From: Pontivivens marinum | GTDB lineage: Bacteria > Pseudomonadota > Alphaproteobacteria > Rhodobacterales > Rhodobacteraceae | Assembly (NCBI RefSeq): GCF_900231835.1 | Contig: NZ_OCTN01000003.1 | Coordinates: 248,001 to 312,000, forward strand | Direction: 5' to 3' | Length of the DNA: 64,000 nt | In this document: piece after piece, positions 35,131 through 44,084 of the stretch | Layout of the letters: each line of letters starts with the position of its first letter | Numbering within the stretch: position 1 is the stretch's first letter | The notes under the pieces: generated by a model | The model's database searches: none | The model's input: the letters and a program-made list of their open reading frames with translations, nothing else | Told to the model about the DNA's origin: nothing | Position numbers and translations under genes: made by a program

Positions 35131-37145
35131 ACTGCTTCTCCTTCGAGGACGAATATGGAGGCAGGCGTCAGCACAGGTGTTTGCACACCGAATGCCATCA
35201 AAGCCGTGCCAGATAGTTGAATTTCAGTTGTTTTCAGCGCGTTTTCGCCACGCGACAGCCACCCGCCATCAAAGGCGGAGATACGCCGGACCTTGTAATT
35301 CGCATCGCCCAAACCGGACAAGCGCAACCTGTCCGGCAGAACATCCACCGGCGCGCCACGTTGCCCGACCCAAACCGCAAAGCGGCTGCGATCGGCGCTA
35401 ACGATCATCTCTGCGAATTGCTCAGGATCGCGGGTGGGGATACGGTGCAATGTGCCATGATGCAGCCAGTCGCGATTATCCTTCCACCACGCTGTCACAC
35501 GGGTCAGAGTTTTGGTTTCGTCAGGCGTTAATTCCGCCAAATCCATTTCGAACCCGAAGCTGCGCTGTGCCGCGACCCAAGCCCGCAACTCCATCGGCAA
35601 AATCCGGTGCGAGGTATGGCATTCGCGCGGTCCAACATGGCTGCCGGTGATTTCAGGCGGCAACCATGGCGCGGCCATATACTGAATGCGCATCCGCTCC
35701 AGCGCATCATTGCTGTCGCTCAGCCAAACGCGGGACGTTCGCTGCAAAATACCCCAGTCGATGCGGCCACCGCCGGAGGAGCAGCTCTCAATCTCCACCG
35801 TCGGATGCGCGGCGCGCAGGCGGTCGATCAGGGCATAGTTTGCGGATGCTTGGCGATGATCGGGGAACGGCAGAACGCGGTTATGGTCCCACTTGATATA
35901 GTCGATATCATAGGCCGTCAGCACAGCGTCGATCCGCGCAAACAGATAATCGCAAACCTCGGGCTTGCTCATATCCAGCACCAATTGGTTGCGCCCCAGC
36001 GGTTGATCCAACCCGCCCAGCACCCAGTCGGGATGCGCGCGGTACAGATCACTGGCGGGGTTCACCATTTCAGGCTCGAACCAGATGCCAAAAGTCATGC
36101 CCGCAGCCTGCACATGCTGAATAAACGGCGCTAGACCATCCGGCCATTTGCGTGGATCAATGACCCAATCGCCCAGCGAGGTCGTGTCATCATCCCGCCG
36201 CCCGAACCAGCCATCATCCAGCACAAACCGCTCCGCGCCCAAGGCAGCAGCACGGGTCGCAATATCGCATAGCTGTTTCGGATCGTGATCGAAATACACG
36301 GCCTCCCAGCAATTGTAATGCACGGGGCGCGGGCGCGATGGATCGGCCAGCACCATGATATGCTTACGGAAATGCGCGTGCAGCCGCTTGGTAATGCCAT
36401 CAATCCCCTCTTGGGATCGGGTGAGGTAGAGCGGCCCCGCCGTCACCTCACCCGCAATGCCCCCAAGCATCGGACCGAATTGCACCTGCCGCCGGCCATC
36501 GGGCAGTTGCTCCGCTACAAAGCGATGGCCGCAGCTCATCCCCAGATGGGCGGCGATGACCTCATCCCCGCCACAGGGGATCAGAACGCCGGGAAAGGCC
36601 TCATGACTGGTGCGGCCATCGCGAACCTCACGCGTGTAGGCGCCAGTGGTCCATGCGACCTGCTTTTCCTGAAACTCACCGATCCATTTGCCACCATAGG
36701 TAACGAAATGTTCGCTGGACGGCGGTACGGGAAAGGCGGGCGCGGTCAGCCAACCGGCCTCGACACCGCGCAACCGCGCGTTCAGGGTGAAAACCTCCGT
36801 CTCTGGATCAACGGCGATATCCAGCACATATTCCGCATCGCCATCAGCGAACCGCAGTTCCAAGCGCTGCGCATCCTCCTGAACCGAGGTCAATCGCAGG
36901 CGTAGATCAACGTCACATCCCATCGCGGCGGGGGTGACGTCCTCACGCATTGGACAAACCGTCAGTTGCGGACGCTCATCCAGCATGCCGCCCGTCACGT
37001 CACTCATCCCTGCACGCCACAGGGCGATCAGGCTTTCCCCATCCGGCAGGCGCCCGCCCCAGTGGATGATCTGCGGCAGGCGATCATTCTCACTGACAAG
37101 CACAAGTGTGGAAGTGGCCGTATCCAGTCGCCAACATTTAATCAT
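35127..37145 (-). CDS. GH36 alpha-galactosidase
   Basis: Releases terminal alpha-D-galactose from small galactosides. The nucleophile is Asp in YIKWDHNRVLPF (about 410-421) and the acid/base Asp is in VWLSDSNDA (about 475-483), as in clan GH-D. An N-terminal beta-sandwich precedes the barrel with PVHYNCWEAVYFDH and VLDDGWFG. It has 672 residues and lacks a signal peptide. Hence it acts in the cytoplasm on sugars taken up by the ABC transporter next to it. Confidence 0.95.
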   Translation of the reverse strand: MIKCWRLDTATSTLVLVSENDRLPQIIHWGGRLPDGESLIALWRAGMSDVTGGMLDERPQLTVCPMREDVTPAAMGCDVDLRLRLTSVQEDAQRLELRFADGDAEYVLDIAVDPETEVFTLNARLRGVEAGWLTAPAFPVPPSSEHFVTYGGKWIGEFQEKQVAWTTGAYTREVRDGRTSHEAFPGVLIPCGGDEVIAAHLGMSCGHRFVAEQLPDGRRQVQFGPMLGGIAGEVTAGPLYLTRSQEGIDGITKRLHAHFRKHIMVLADPSRPRPVHYNCWEAVYFDHDPKQLCDIATRAAALGAERFVLDDGWFGRRDDDTTSLGDWVIDPRKWPDGLAPFIQHVQAAGMTFGIWFEPEMVNPASDLYRAHPDWVLGGLDQPLGRNQLVLDMSKPEVCDYLFARIDAVLTAYDIDYIKWDHNRVLPFPDHRQASANYALIDRLRAAHPTVEIESCSSGGGRIDWGILQRTSRVWLSDSNDALERMRIQYMAAPWLPPEITGSHVGPRECHTSHRILPMELRAWVAAQRSFGFEMDLAELTPDETKTLTRVTAWWKDNRDWLHHGTLHRIPTRDPEQFAEMIVSADRSRFAVWVGQRGAPVDVLPDRLRLSGLGDANYKVRRISAFDGGWLSRGENALKTTEIQLSGTALMAFGVQTPVLTPASIFVLEGEAV

Positions 37146-37994
37146 TTACTTCACGGCCCCCAACGTCAGACCCGCGATGAAGTGCTTTTGCATCAGGAAA
37201 AACATCAGCACGGGCGGCAAGGCGGCAACAACGGAACCCGCGCTCATCAAATGATAGGCCGCACGATATTGCGCGTTGAACGAGGTAATCCCCGCCGTCA
37301 CCGGCTGCGATTCAGCGCCCTGTGTCAGCACGATCGCCCAGAAATAATCGTTCCAGATAAAGGTAAAGATCAGCACCGCTAGCGCAGCAATCGCCGGACG
37401 CATCAGCGGCAGAACCACGTACCAGAAGATGCGCAGCTCGCTAACACCCTCAACCCGTGCGGCCTCGATCAATTCACGGGGCAGGGCCTTGATAAAGTTG
37501 CGCATGAACAGCGTGCAGAACCCAGTCTGGAACGCGATATGGAACAGAACCAGGCCCAGCTTGGTGTCATATATCCCCATATCCAGCGTCAGATCCCGCA
37601 CCGGCACCATCAAAATCTGGAACGGCACAAAATTGCCCGCGATGAACATGAAGAAGATCACCATGTTGAACCGGAACTTATAAATCCCCAGCGCAAAGCC
37701 GGTCATGCAGCTCAACACCAGCACGCCAATCACCGTAGGCACGGTGATGAAGACCGAGTTCAGCAGGTATTGCGGCATGGACGATCCGGTAAAGACCAGA
37801 CTGTAATTCTCGATCAGGTTCCATTCGGTCGGCCAGCCCCAGTAATTACCAATGGTAAAATCATTGGCGGACCGGACCGAAATCATCATAACCGCGATCA
37901 GCGGCAGCAGCCACAGAACCATCACGAATGGCAGTGCAACCTGATAGCCGGTGCGCGCCGCGGGTGAGAGTTTTTCAACTGGTGTAGGAAACAT
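37146..37994 (-). CDS. ABC sugar transporter permease, MalG type
   Basis: An inner-membrane channel subunit with six helices. The cytoplasmic EAA loop is seen as ELIEAARVEGVSELRIFWYVVLPLMRPA (about 192-219), which contacts the ATPase. It has 282 residues. Its stop lies next to the GH36 start, and the second permease is three bases upstream. Confidence 0.94.
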   Translation of the reverse strand: MFPTPVEKLSPAARTGYQVALPFVMVLWLLPLIAVMMISVRSANDFTIGNYWGWPTEWNLIENYSLVFTGSSMPQYLLNSVFITVPTVIGVLVLSCMTGFALGIYKFRFNMVIFFMFIAGNFVPFQILMVPVRDLTLDMGIYDTKLGLVLFHIAFQTGFCTLFMRNFIKALPRELIEAARVEGVSELRIFWYVVLPLMRPAIAALAVLIFTFIWNDYFWAIVLTQGAESQPVTAGITSFNAQYRAAYHLMSAGSVVAALPPVLMFFLMQKHFIAGLTLGAVK

Positions 37995-37997
37995 AGT

Positions 37998-38912
37998 TCA
38001 GACCCCCCGCTCGTCGCGATACATTTTGATCAGGAAATAAGAGATGTAGATCAGCATGATAAGGAACAGAACCACCGCAATCGCAGCGCCATATCCCATG
38101 CGGAACCCATATTCGCTCAACGCGACCTCGAACATATAGAAGGCCAGAACACGGGTGGACCCGAACGGCCCGCCATCGGTCATGATCGACACAAGGTCAA
38201 AGGATCGCAGGGCGCCGATCACCGTCACCACAAAGGCGATAAAGGTCGCAGGGCGCAATTGGGGCAGGATCACATACCACAGCATCTTGCCGCCCTTGGC
38301 ACCATCCAGACGCGCGGCCTCGATCTGCTCGGGGTCAACGGCGTTCAGGCCGGTCAGATACAGGATCATGCAATATGCGGTCTGTGGCCACAGGCCCGCC
38401 GCGATAATGCCGTAGGTCGCAATCTCGTTATTCGCCAGAACCGCAATTGGCCCCAACCCAACCCAACCCAGCACGATATTCAGCAGACCAAAGGACGGGT
38501 CGTAGAACCACGTAAACACCAGACCGACAACGACCTGTGAAATCACGAAGGGAAAGAAGAACAGCGACTTGTAAATTCGGATGCCGCGCACGTTCTGGTT
38601 CAGGAAAATCGCGATCAGCAATCCCGCAGGGATCGCCAGCAGGTACAGAACCAGCCACAGCACGTTGTTCCACAGCGAGGTGTAGAAGGCGTCGTCGTAC
38701 CAAAGCTCCTCGTAGTTTTGCATGCCGATATAGCGGGCTTCGCCCAAACCATCCCAACGATACAGGGACAGGTTAAAGCTCTGCACGATCGGCCACACCA
38801 CATACAGGGCGAACATGATCATTGCGGGCAATAGGAACAGCCACGGGGTAATCGCGATTTGATTACGCTTCCAATAGCTACGATTTGATTTGGAGCTGGT
38901 CATCGACATCAC
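37998..38912 (-). CDS. ABC sugar transporter permease, MalF type
   Basis: The partner channel subunit, with six predicted helices and an EAA loop EQIEAARLDGAKGGKMLWYVILPQL (about 194-218). It has 304 residues. The third in-frame Met, at 38903, has a better spaced AGAGG site and may be the true start. Confidence 0.93.
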   Translation of the reverse strand: MMSMTSSKSNRSYWKRNQIAITPWLFLLPAMIMFALYVVWPIVQSFNLSLYRWDGLGEARYIGMQNYEELWYDDAFYTSLWNNVLWLVLYLLAIPAGLLIAIFLNQNVRGIRIYKSLFFFPFVISQVVVGLVFTWFYDPSFGLLNIVLGWVGLGPIAVLANNEIATYGIIAAGLWPQTAYCMILYLTGLNAVDPEQIEAARLDGAKGGKMLWYVILPQLRPATFIAFVVTVIGALRSFDLVSIMTDGGPFGSTRVLAFYMFEVALSEYGFRMGYGAAIAVVLFLIMLIYISYFLIKMYRDERGV

Positions 38913-38930
38913 CTCTGGCTGGGGTGGGGT

Positions 38931-38956
38931 CCCCTCCCCTTAGGTGCGGGGAGGGG
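38931..38956 (-). repeat. stem-loop between binding-protein and permease genes
   Basis: Perfect 9-bp inverted repeat (38931-38939 with 38948-38956; CCCCTCCCC and GGGGAGGGG) with an 8-base loop, in the 130-base gap downstream of the binding-protein gene. Such hairpins often stabilise the upstream message or attenuate transcription so that the binding protein is made in excess. No T-tract follows. Confidence 0.6.
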
Positions 38957-39041
38957 TAAAGCAGAGGCTGCGCCGAAACGCAGCCTCATCCGGATCACGC
39001 GAACTGGCCCTCCGCGCGCTCCGCATACTTACAGGCGGGGA

Positions 39042-40316
39042 TTAGCCGCCGTTCACGCGCTGACGTACACGCTCCAACCGGTCGAGGATGTTGTCGAGCT
39101 GCTCTGGCTGCACCATGAACTGCTGGAAACCTTCCATTGCAGCGGCTGCAACCTCGGCAGGGGCATCGCGGTCAAAGAATTGCGCCAGTGCGGATGCATT
39201 GGACAGCATTTCAAAGCCCTCGTTCAGGAACTTGTCATCATCAACGGTCGAGTTGGCGTTGACTGGCAACTGGCCCAGATTCGCACCGGAGTTGATTTCC
39301 GACTGAACATCAGCGGATGCAACGAACCGCAGGAATGCGCGCGCATTGTCCTTGTTCTCCGCCTGAGCGGGGATGTGGAACGTATCCGTGGGCGCGTCCT
39401 CAGCCATCGGGATGCCTTCGGTGATCTCGGGGAACTGGAAGAACCCGATCTGGTCATCGCTCAGGCCAGCTTCACGCAGAGGCGCAACCGCGAAGTTGCC
39501 CATCAGGTACATTGCCGCATCGCCGTTGACCATGAAGGGCAGTGCCTCCTGCCAGGAATACGCCGCGTGGTTGTCGATAAAGGTATCCGCCTCCAGCAAC
39601 TCACCCCAACGCGCGAAGGTGTCGCGCACGCGCTGGTCGGTCCACGCGACCTCACCATTGGTCAGGTCCATGTGGAACTCGTAACCGTTCTGACGCAGGT
39701 TCAGGTAGTCGAACCATCCGCCAGCGGTCCACAGGAACTTGGTGCCGATGGTGACAGGGTCGATGTCGTTCTCGTTCAGAACGTTGATGACGTTCAGGAA
39801 TTCGTCCCAAGTTGTCGGCTCACCCAGACCCAGATCGGCAAAGATGTCCTCACGGTAGTAAACGCCCCACTGGTAGTAGGTGTAGGGAACGCCCCACTGT
39901 GCGCCGTCAATGGTCATGGATGGCTTGGTCGAGGCGAGCGCTTCGCTCATCTCGTCATCCCACAGATCGGAAACGTCCTCGAACAGGCCCGCCTCAACGA
40001 ATGGCAACATGCGGTTACCTGCATACCAAGTCGCAACATCCGGCGCGTTTGCGGTCAAGAAGTTACGGATCTGGGTTTTGTATGCTTCACGATCGATGAC
40101 GTTCGTCTCGATGTTCAGCTCAGGGTTCATCTCCTGAAATTCCGCGATCATCGCTTCCATCGTCGCCCGGGGCGCCGGATTGGATGTGTCGAGGAAAATC
40201 CGCAGATCGCCGGTCAGCGATTCGCCGTCAGTTTGCGCAAAGGCAGACGTGGCCACAACAGCGCTCGCTGCCACTGTGATCAAGGATTTAGCCAGAGGGC
40301 CAGATAGTGTGAACAT
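39042..40316 (-). CDS. ABC sugar-binding protein
   Basis: The periplasmic solute-binding subunit (family 1). A signal peptide ends AFAQT (about residue 28 of the shorter form). The mature domain shows LRIFLDTSNPAPRATMEAM, NRMLPFVEAG, the hinge GVPYTYYQWGVYYRED and late FHIPAQAENKDNARAFL. The ATG at 40316 is preferred because GGAGG lies seven bases upstream; a start at 40322 abuts the site. It has 424 residues. As the first gene it receives the strongest transcription in the operon. Ligand is inferred from the adjacent galactosidases. Confidence 0.93.
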   Translation of the reverse strand: MFTLSGPLAKSLITVAASAVVATSAFAQTDGESLTGDLRIFLDTSNPAPRATMEAMIAEFQEMNPELNIETNVIDREAYKTQIRNFLTANAPDVATWYAGNRMLPFVEAGLFEDVSDLWDDEMSEALASTKPSMTIDGAQWGVPYTYYQWGVYYREDIFADLGLGEPTTWDEFLNVINVLNENDIDPVTIGTKFLWTAGGWFDYLNLRQNGYEFHMDLTNGEVAWTDQRVRDTFARWGELLEADTFIDNHAAYSWQEALPFMVNGDAAMYLMGNFAVAPLREAGLSDDQIGFFQFPEITEGIPMAEDAPTDTFHIPAQAENKDNARAFLRFVASADVQSEINSGANLGQLPVNANSTVDDDKFLNEGFEMLSNASALAQFFDRDAPAEVAAAAMEGFQQFMVQPEQLDNILDRLERVRQRVNGG

Positions 40317-40344
40317 AAACATTCCTCCCGAAAGTTGTTCCACA

Positions 40345-40375
40345 TATTGAAACTTAGTTTTGATTATTGAAAACT
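40345..40375. promoter_or_regulatory. candidate IclR operator pair
   Basis: TATTGAAACT (40345-40354) recurs as TATTGAAAACT (40365-40375), a 20-base period. The second lies in an inverted repeat AGTTTT-N8-AAAACT (40356-40375). The pair is between the divergent binding-protein and IclR starts, where both promoters must lie. Confidence 0.45.
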
Positions 40376-40466
40376 ATGCCGAGACACAGTAGCGTTGTCA
40401 ACGAAATCGACGACCAATATCCGACGAGGTGGCAAAGCATCACCTCGCAGATCAGGGAGAAACAGC

Positions 40467-41258
40467 GTGAGCGCCGGACATACGGACGGAACTGTGGGCA
40501 AGGCATTGGGCCTGCTCGACATGGTGGTTGGCTTTGGTCGGCCCGTGCGCTTTGTCGAGGTTCAGCAGGTCAGCGACATGCCCAAGGCGACGCTGTACCG
40601 GCTACTGCAAACGCTGACGAATCAGCGGATGCTCAGCTATGATGAGGAACGCTCGACCTATCAACCGGGCCTGCGATTGGTGCAACTGGCCCACTCCGCA
40701 TGGCGACAAGTAACCTTGGCCCCCGTTGCCCGTCCGCATCTGGATGCGCTGTCGGCAAAGCTGGGCGAAACGGTTCACCTTGCCCAGCTGGACGGCGGAC
40801 AGGTTCTATATATCGACAAGCGGAACGCGACGCGCCCGATCTCGATGTTTTCGGATGCAGGTAAAATCGGGCCGGGCTACTGCACCGGCGTAGGCAAGGC
40901 GATGCTGGCCTATCTGCCCGAGGCAGAGCTCGCCCGCGCGCTCAGCCAGCAAAGCTGGTTTGGACACACCGAACATACCCACACCACGCCCGACAGCCTG
41001 CGCAACGAACTGCCCGATATCAGACGCACCGGCATTTCCTTTGACCGCGAGGAGCACGAGCCGACGATCATCTGCATCGCCGTGCCGATCCTGGACGCAA
41101 CGCAACGCCCGCTGGGCGCGATGTCGATCACGTCCTCGACCCTACGACACAGCCTTACCGATCTAGAACGTTTCGCACCTGATCTGCACGCCACCGCATC
41201 CGCCATTGCGCGCGACGCAACTGGATTATCCCTGCCGATCAACACTGTTATCGCCTGA
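40467..41258 (+). CDS. IclR-family transcriptional regulator
   Basis: A winged-helix DNA-binding domain (about 5-70; KATLYRLLQTLTNQRMLSYDEE) joined to an effector-binding domain (about 90-250; KIGPGYCTGVGKAMLAYLPE and GISFDREEHEPTIICIAVPI). The start is GTG at 40467 after an AGGGAGA site, which gives the usual 263 residues; an in-frame ATG at 40395 would add a non-conserved leader in the operator region. It is divergent from the galactoside operon and so probably controls it, with galactose or an intermediate as effector (inference). Confidence 0.93.
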   Translation: MSAGHTDGTVGKALGLLDMVVGFGRPVRFVEVQQVSDMPKATLYRLLQTLTNQRMLSYDEERSTYQPGLRLVQLAHSAWRQVTLAPVARPHLDALSAKLGETVHLAQLDGGQVLYIDKRNATRPISMFSDAGKIGPGYCTGVGKAMLAYLPEAELARALSQQSWFGHTEHTHTTPDSLRNELPDIRRTGISFDREEHEPTIICIAVPILDATQRPLGAMSITSSTLRHSLTDLERFAPDLHATASAIARDATGLSLPINTVIA

Positions 41259-41270
41259 AGGAGCACCAAA

Positions 41271-42329
41271 ATGCACGGAGTCACCCTTACCGACGTCATC
41301 AAGAAATACGGGGAAACCCAGGTGATTCACGGTGTTGATCTGGAAATCGCAAATGGCGAATTCTGCGTTTTCGTCGGGCCTTCGGGCTGCGGTAAATCCA
41401 CATTGCTGCGCATGATCGCAGGGCTGGAGGAAACAACCGGCGGCCGCATCGACATTGCAGGCACCGATGTCACCCATGAGGATCCGGCAGAGCGCGGCGT
41501 CGCCATGGTGTTCCAGACCTACGCCCTGTACCCGCACATGACCGTTGAGGAGAACATGGGCTTCGGCCTGAAAATGAACGGCCACCCCAAGGCGGAGATC
41601 AAGGCAAAGGTCGCTGAGGCATCCCGCATCCTGAAACTTGACGAATACCTGTCGCGCAAACCAAAGGCCCTATCGGGCGGTCAGCGTCAGCGCGTCGCCA
41701 TTGGCCGCGCCATCGTCCGCGACCCGGATGTGTTCCTGTTTGACGAACCACTGTCCAACCTCGACGCGGAATTGCGGGTCGAGATGCGAGTGGAAATCGC
41801 ACAACTGCACAAAACCATCGGCGCCACGATGATCTATGTGACCCACGATCAGGTGGAGGCGATGACCCTCGCCGATAAAATCGTCGTGCTGCGCAAGGGA
41901 TATATCGAGCAAGTGGGCAGCCCGCTGCACCTCTATGATGATCCCGACAACAAATTCGTCGCGGGTTTCATCGGTTCGCCCGCTATGAACTTCCTGAACG
42001 GCACGGTGACAAATGCAGGCGTGCATGTCCCCGCCATCGACCAAACCATTCCCGTCACCGTCGCCGCAATGCCCGCTGAAGGAACCCCTGTGACGCTAGG
42101 CGTTCGCCCACAGGACATGGAAATCACGGCCGTCGGCCCGCTGACCTGCGACATCACCGAACATCTGGGCGGCGTGTCCTATCTGTATCTGGACGCCGCA
42201 ACAGGAGAACGCTTGGTCGTCGAGGCACGCGAAAGCGGGCGCAACGACACCAGCGGCACCGTCGGCGTCACCTTCGATCCGGCCTGCGCGATGCTGTTTG
42301 ACGCCACGTCCGAAGCGCGCATACGCTAA
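41271..42329 (+). CDS. ABC sugar transporter ATPase, UgpC/MalK type
   Basis: The nucleotide-binding subunit: Walker [10 protein letters not shown] (about 37-45), signature [10 protein letters not shown] (about 135-144), Walker [13 protein letters not shown], and a C-terminal TOBE-like regulatory domain from about residue 240. It has 352 residues. It lies 12 bases after the IclR gene, split from the rest of its transporter, which is on the opposite strand. Confidence 0.95.
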   Translation: MHGVTLTDVIKKYGETQVIHGVDLEIANGEFCVFVGPSGCGKSTLLRMIAGLEETTGGRIDIAGTDVTHEDPAERGVAMVFQTYALYPHMTVEENMGFGLKMNGHPKAEIKAKVAEASRILKLDEYLSRKPKALSGGQRQRVAIGRAIVRDPDVFLFDEPLSNLDAELRVEMRVEIAQLHKTIGATMIYVTHDQVEAMTLADKIVVLRKGYIEQVGSPLHLYDDPDNKFVAGFIGSPAMNFLNGTVTNAGVHVPAIDQTIPVTVAAMPAEGTPVTLGVRPQDMEITAVGPLTCDITEHLGGVSYLYLDAATGERLVVEARESGRNDTSGTVGVTFDPACAMLFDATSEARIR

Positions 42330-42344
42330 ATCATCATAAAAAAG

Positions 42345-42370
42345 GGAACCATTTACCCCGTCGCGATGTT
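42345..42370 (+). promoter_or_regulatory. EcfG-like promoter candidate
   Basis: GGAAC at 42345-42349, 17 bases, then TGTT at 42367-42370. The alphaproteobacterial general-stress sigma factor EcfG prefers GGAAC-N16-17-CGTT, so the match is good except the first base of the second box. It ends 39 bases before the small membrane protein gene. Many Rhodobacterales lack EcfG, which tempers the call. Confidence 0.4.
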
Positions 42371-42408
42371 GTCTAGGCATCAAAGCAATTAGACGGACAG
42401 TATTTAAA

Positions 42409-42573
42409 ATGGAATTTCTTCTTGGAATAATCTGGCTCGGACTATGGCTCTGGGCTCTTATTAAAATCATCGGCTCCGGCGCCAGCGCCGGAACTAAAGT
42501 TCTGTGGGTTCTGCTGGTTCTACTACTGCCAGTGATCGGATTTATTATCTGGTTCTTTGTCGGTCCGAAGTGA
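42409..42573 (+). CDS. small two-helix membrane protein, PLDc_N-like
   Basis: A 54-residue protein, MEFLLGIIWLGLWLWALIKI at the start and a second helix WVLLVLLLPVIGFIIWFF, ending GPK. It resembles the small PLDc_N (phospholipase D N-terminal-like) membrane proteins, which are often stress-induced. Its codons are more A/T-rich than the neighbours. The linker GSGASAGTK is between the helices. It lies between the ATPase gene and the convergent cobO. Confidence 0.72.
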   Translation: MEFLLGIIWLGLWLWALIKIIGSGASAGTKVLWVLLVLLLPVIGFIIWFFVGPK

Positions 42574-42635
42574 CCGCAATCACATGAACACAACACGCGC
42601 GGCGGGGGAAACCCTGCCGCGCGTTTGTTTGGGGC

Positions 42636-43253
42636 CTAGAATTCGACGCCGACCTGCGCCTTGATCCCATCGCGGAACGGATGTTTGACTAGGGTCATCT
42701 CCGTCACCAGATCAGCCGCCTCGATCAATTCAGGCTTGGCATTACGGCCCGTTAGCAAAACATGGGTCATGTGCGGTTTTTGGGTCAGCAGGAAATCCAC
42801 GACCTCGTCAATATCCAGATAATCATAGCGCAGCGCGATATTGATCTCGTCCAACATGACAAACTGGATTGCAGGGTCGAGGATCAGCTCCTTCGCCTTT
42901 TCCCAACCAGCCTGCGCTGCGGCCACATCACGGGCGCGATCCTGTGTTTCCCATGTGAACCCTTCACCCGAGACAACGAATTTGCACTCATCAGCAAACC
43001 GTTCCCGCAGGAAGGTCCGCTCACCGGTTTCCCAGTTCCCCTTGATAAACTGCACAACCGCGCAGGGCATCTCGTGGGCGATGCAGCGCATAATCATGCC
43101 AAACCCGGACGAGGATTTCCCCTTACCCGGTCCGGTATGCACCATGACGAGGCCCTTTTCCTCTGTCTTGCTCTCCATCATTTTGTCACGCGCAGCTTTG
43201 ATTTTGCGCATCTTTTCAGCGTGACGGGCGTCTGCTTCGGTATTCTCAGTCAT
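42636..43253 (-). CDS. cobO: cob(I)yrinic acid a,c-diamide adenosyltransferase
   Basis: Attaches the adenosyl group to cob(I)yrinic acid a,c-diamide (CobO/CobA/BtuR family). The P-loop HTGPGKGKSSSGFG (about 40-53) and the VMLDEINIALRYDYL segment (about 133-147) are characteristic. It has 205 residues. Eight-base overlap with cobF shows co-transcription in the riboswitch 1 unit. Confidence 0.96.
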   Translation of the reverse strand: MTENTEADARHAEKMRKIKAARDKMMESKTEEKGLVMVHTGPGKGKSSSGFGMIMRCIAHEMPCAVVQFIKGNWETGERTFLRERFADECKFVVSGEGFTWETQDRARDVAAAQAGWEKAKELILDPAIQFVMLDEINIALRYDYLDIDEVVDFLLTQKPHMTHVLLTGRNAKPELIEAADLVTEMTLVKHPFRDGIKAQVGVEF

Positions 43254-44019
43254 TGATTTCTCCTACCTGCGCCTGACGACGCATCAGATAAATGTCCATA
43301 ATCCAGCCATGTTGCGCGCGGGCAGCGGCGCGGGCGGCCAGAATGCGCGGGGCGGTGTCCTCCAGCGGACCGGACAGATTGATTTCGTTGTGCATGCCCG
43401 CATAGCCGGACCACCAGATATGCACGCCATCTGGGGCCAGCCCCTGAAAACTGCACTGCCCGTCCAGCATCACGGCAATCGTATCGACACCATCGGGCCA
43501 GCCATGATCGCGCAATTGGCGGCCCGTGGTCACCGTAAACGGCTTACCCAGATCATTCACCGGAATGGCATGAGCCGCGGTGAGAGCCTGCAAACTGGTG
43601 ATGCCCGGCACGACCTTAACCCGCAGCGGCATCACCGATGCGACCCGCTCCGCGATGCGCAGGGTGCTGTCATATAACGACGGATCACCCCAGACGAGGA
43701 AGGCAACCTTACCGCTGCCGTCCAGATTGGAGCGGATTTCCCGCGCCCAAATCTGCGCGATCGCATAATGCCAATCCCCGACACGCGCGAGGTAATCCGG
43801 CGTTGCCTCATCCCGCACCGGCAGATCAAAGGACACAACCCGCGTCGAATCCGTCAGGATAGACCCGCAAATTTGCCGCCGAACCTGCGCCAGATCGGAT
43901 TTATCCTCACCTTTTTCAGGGATCAGAACCAGATCCGCACTGGCCAGCAGGCGCGCAGCCTCAGCCGTAACATGCTCGGGATTTCCGGTGCCAATACCGA
44001 TCAACATCAGGTCGATCAT
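43246..44019 (-). CDS. cobF: precorrin-6A synthase (deacetylating)
   Basis: Methylates C1 and removes the extruded acetyl unit in the aerobic pathway. It is a SAM-dependent tetrapyrrole methylase: IGIGTGNPEHVTAEA (about 7-21), FLVWGDPSLYDSTLRI and VVPGITSLQALTAAH. It has 257 residues. CobF marks the oxygen-dependent route. A hairpin (44038-44063) lies in front of it. Confidence 0.95.
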   Translation of the reverse strand: MIDLMLIGIGTGNPEHVTAEAARLLASADLVLIPEKGEDKSDLAQVRRQICGSILTDSTRVVSFDLPVRDEATPDYLARVGDWHYAIAQIWAREIRSNLDGSGKVAFLVWGDPSLYDSTLRIAERVASVMPLRVKVVPGITSLQALTAAHAIPVNDLGKPFTVTTGRQLRDHGWPDGVDTIAVMLDGQCSFQGLAPDGVHIWWSGYAGMHNEINLSGPLEDTAPRILAARAAARAQHGWIMDIYLMRRQAQVGEIND

Positions 44020-44037
44020 GGGGCCCCCTTTACGAAA

Positions 44038-44063
44038 GGCGCGGCCCCCGCAGGAACCGCGCC
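44038..44063 (-). repeat. stem-loop between cbiM-like gene and cobF
   Basis: GGCGCGG (44038-44044) pairs with CCGCGCC (44057-44063) around a 12-base loop; on the minus strand TTTCG follows the stem. It may partly terminate or process the message so that the transporter is made more than CobF. Confidence 0.45.
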
Positions 44064-44084
44064 CTCAATTCAAATTGGATCAGA

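Noticed and set aside
39180-40307. 375-codon open frame on + opposite the sugar-binding protein
   Set aside because: A shadow frame; the minus frame has a signal peptide and family motifs.
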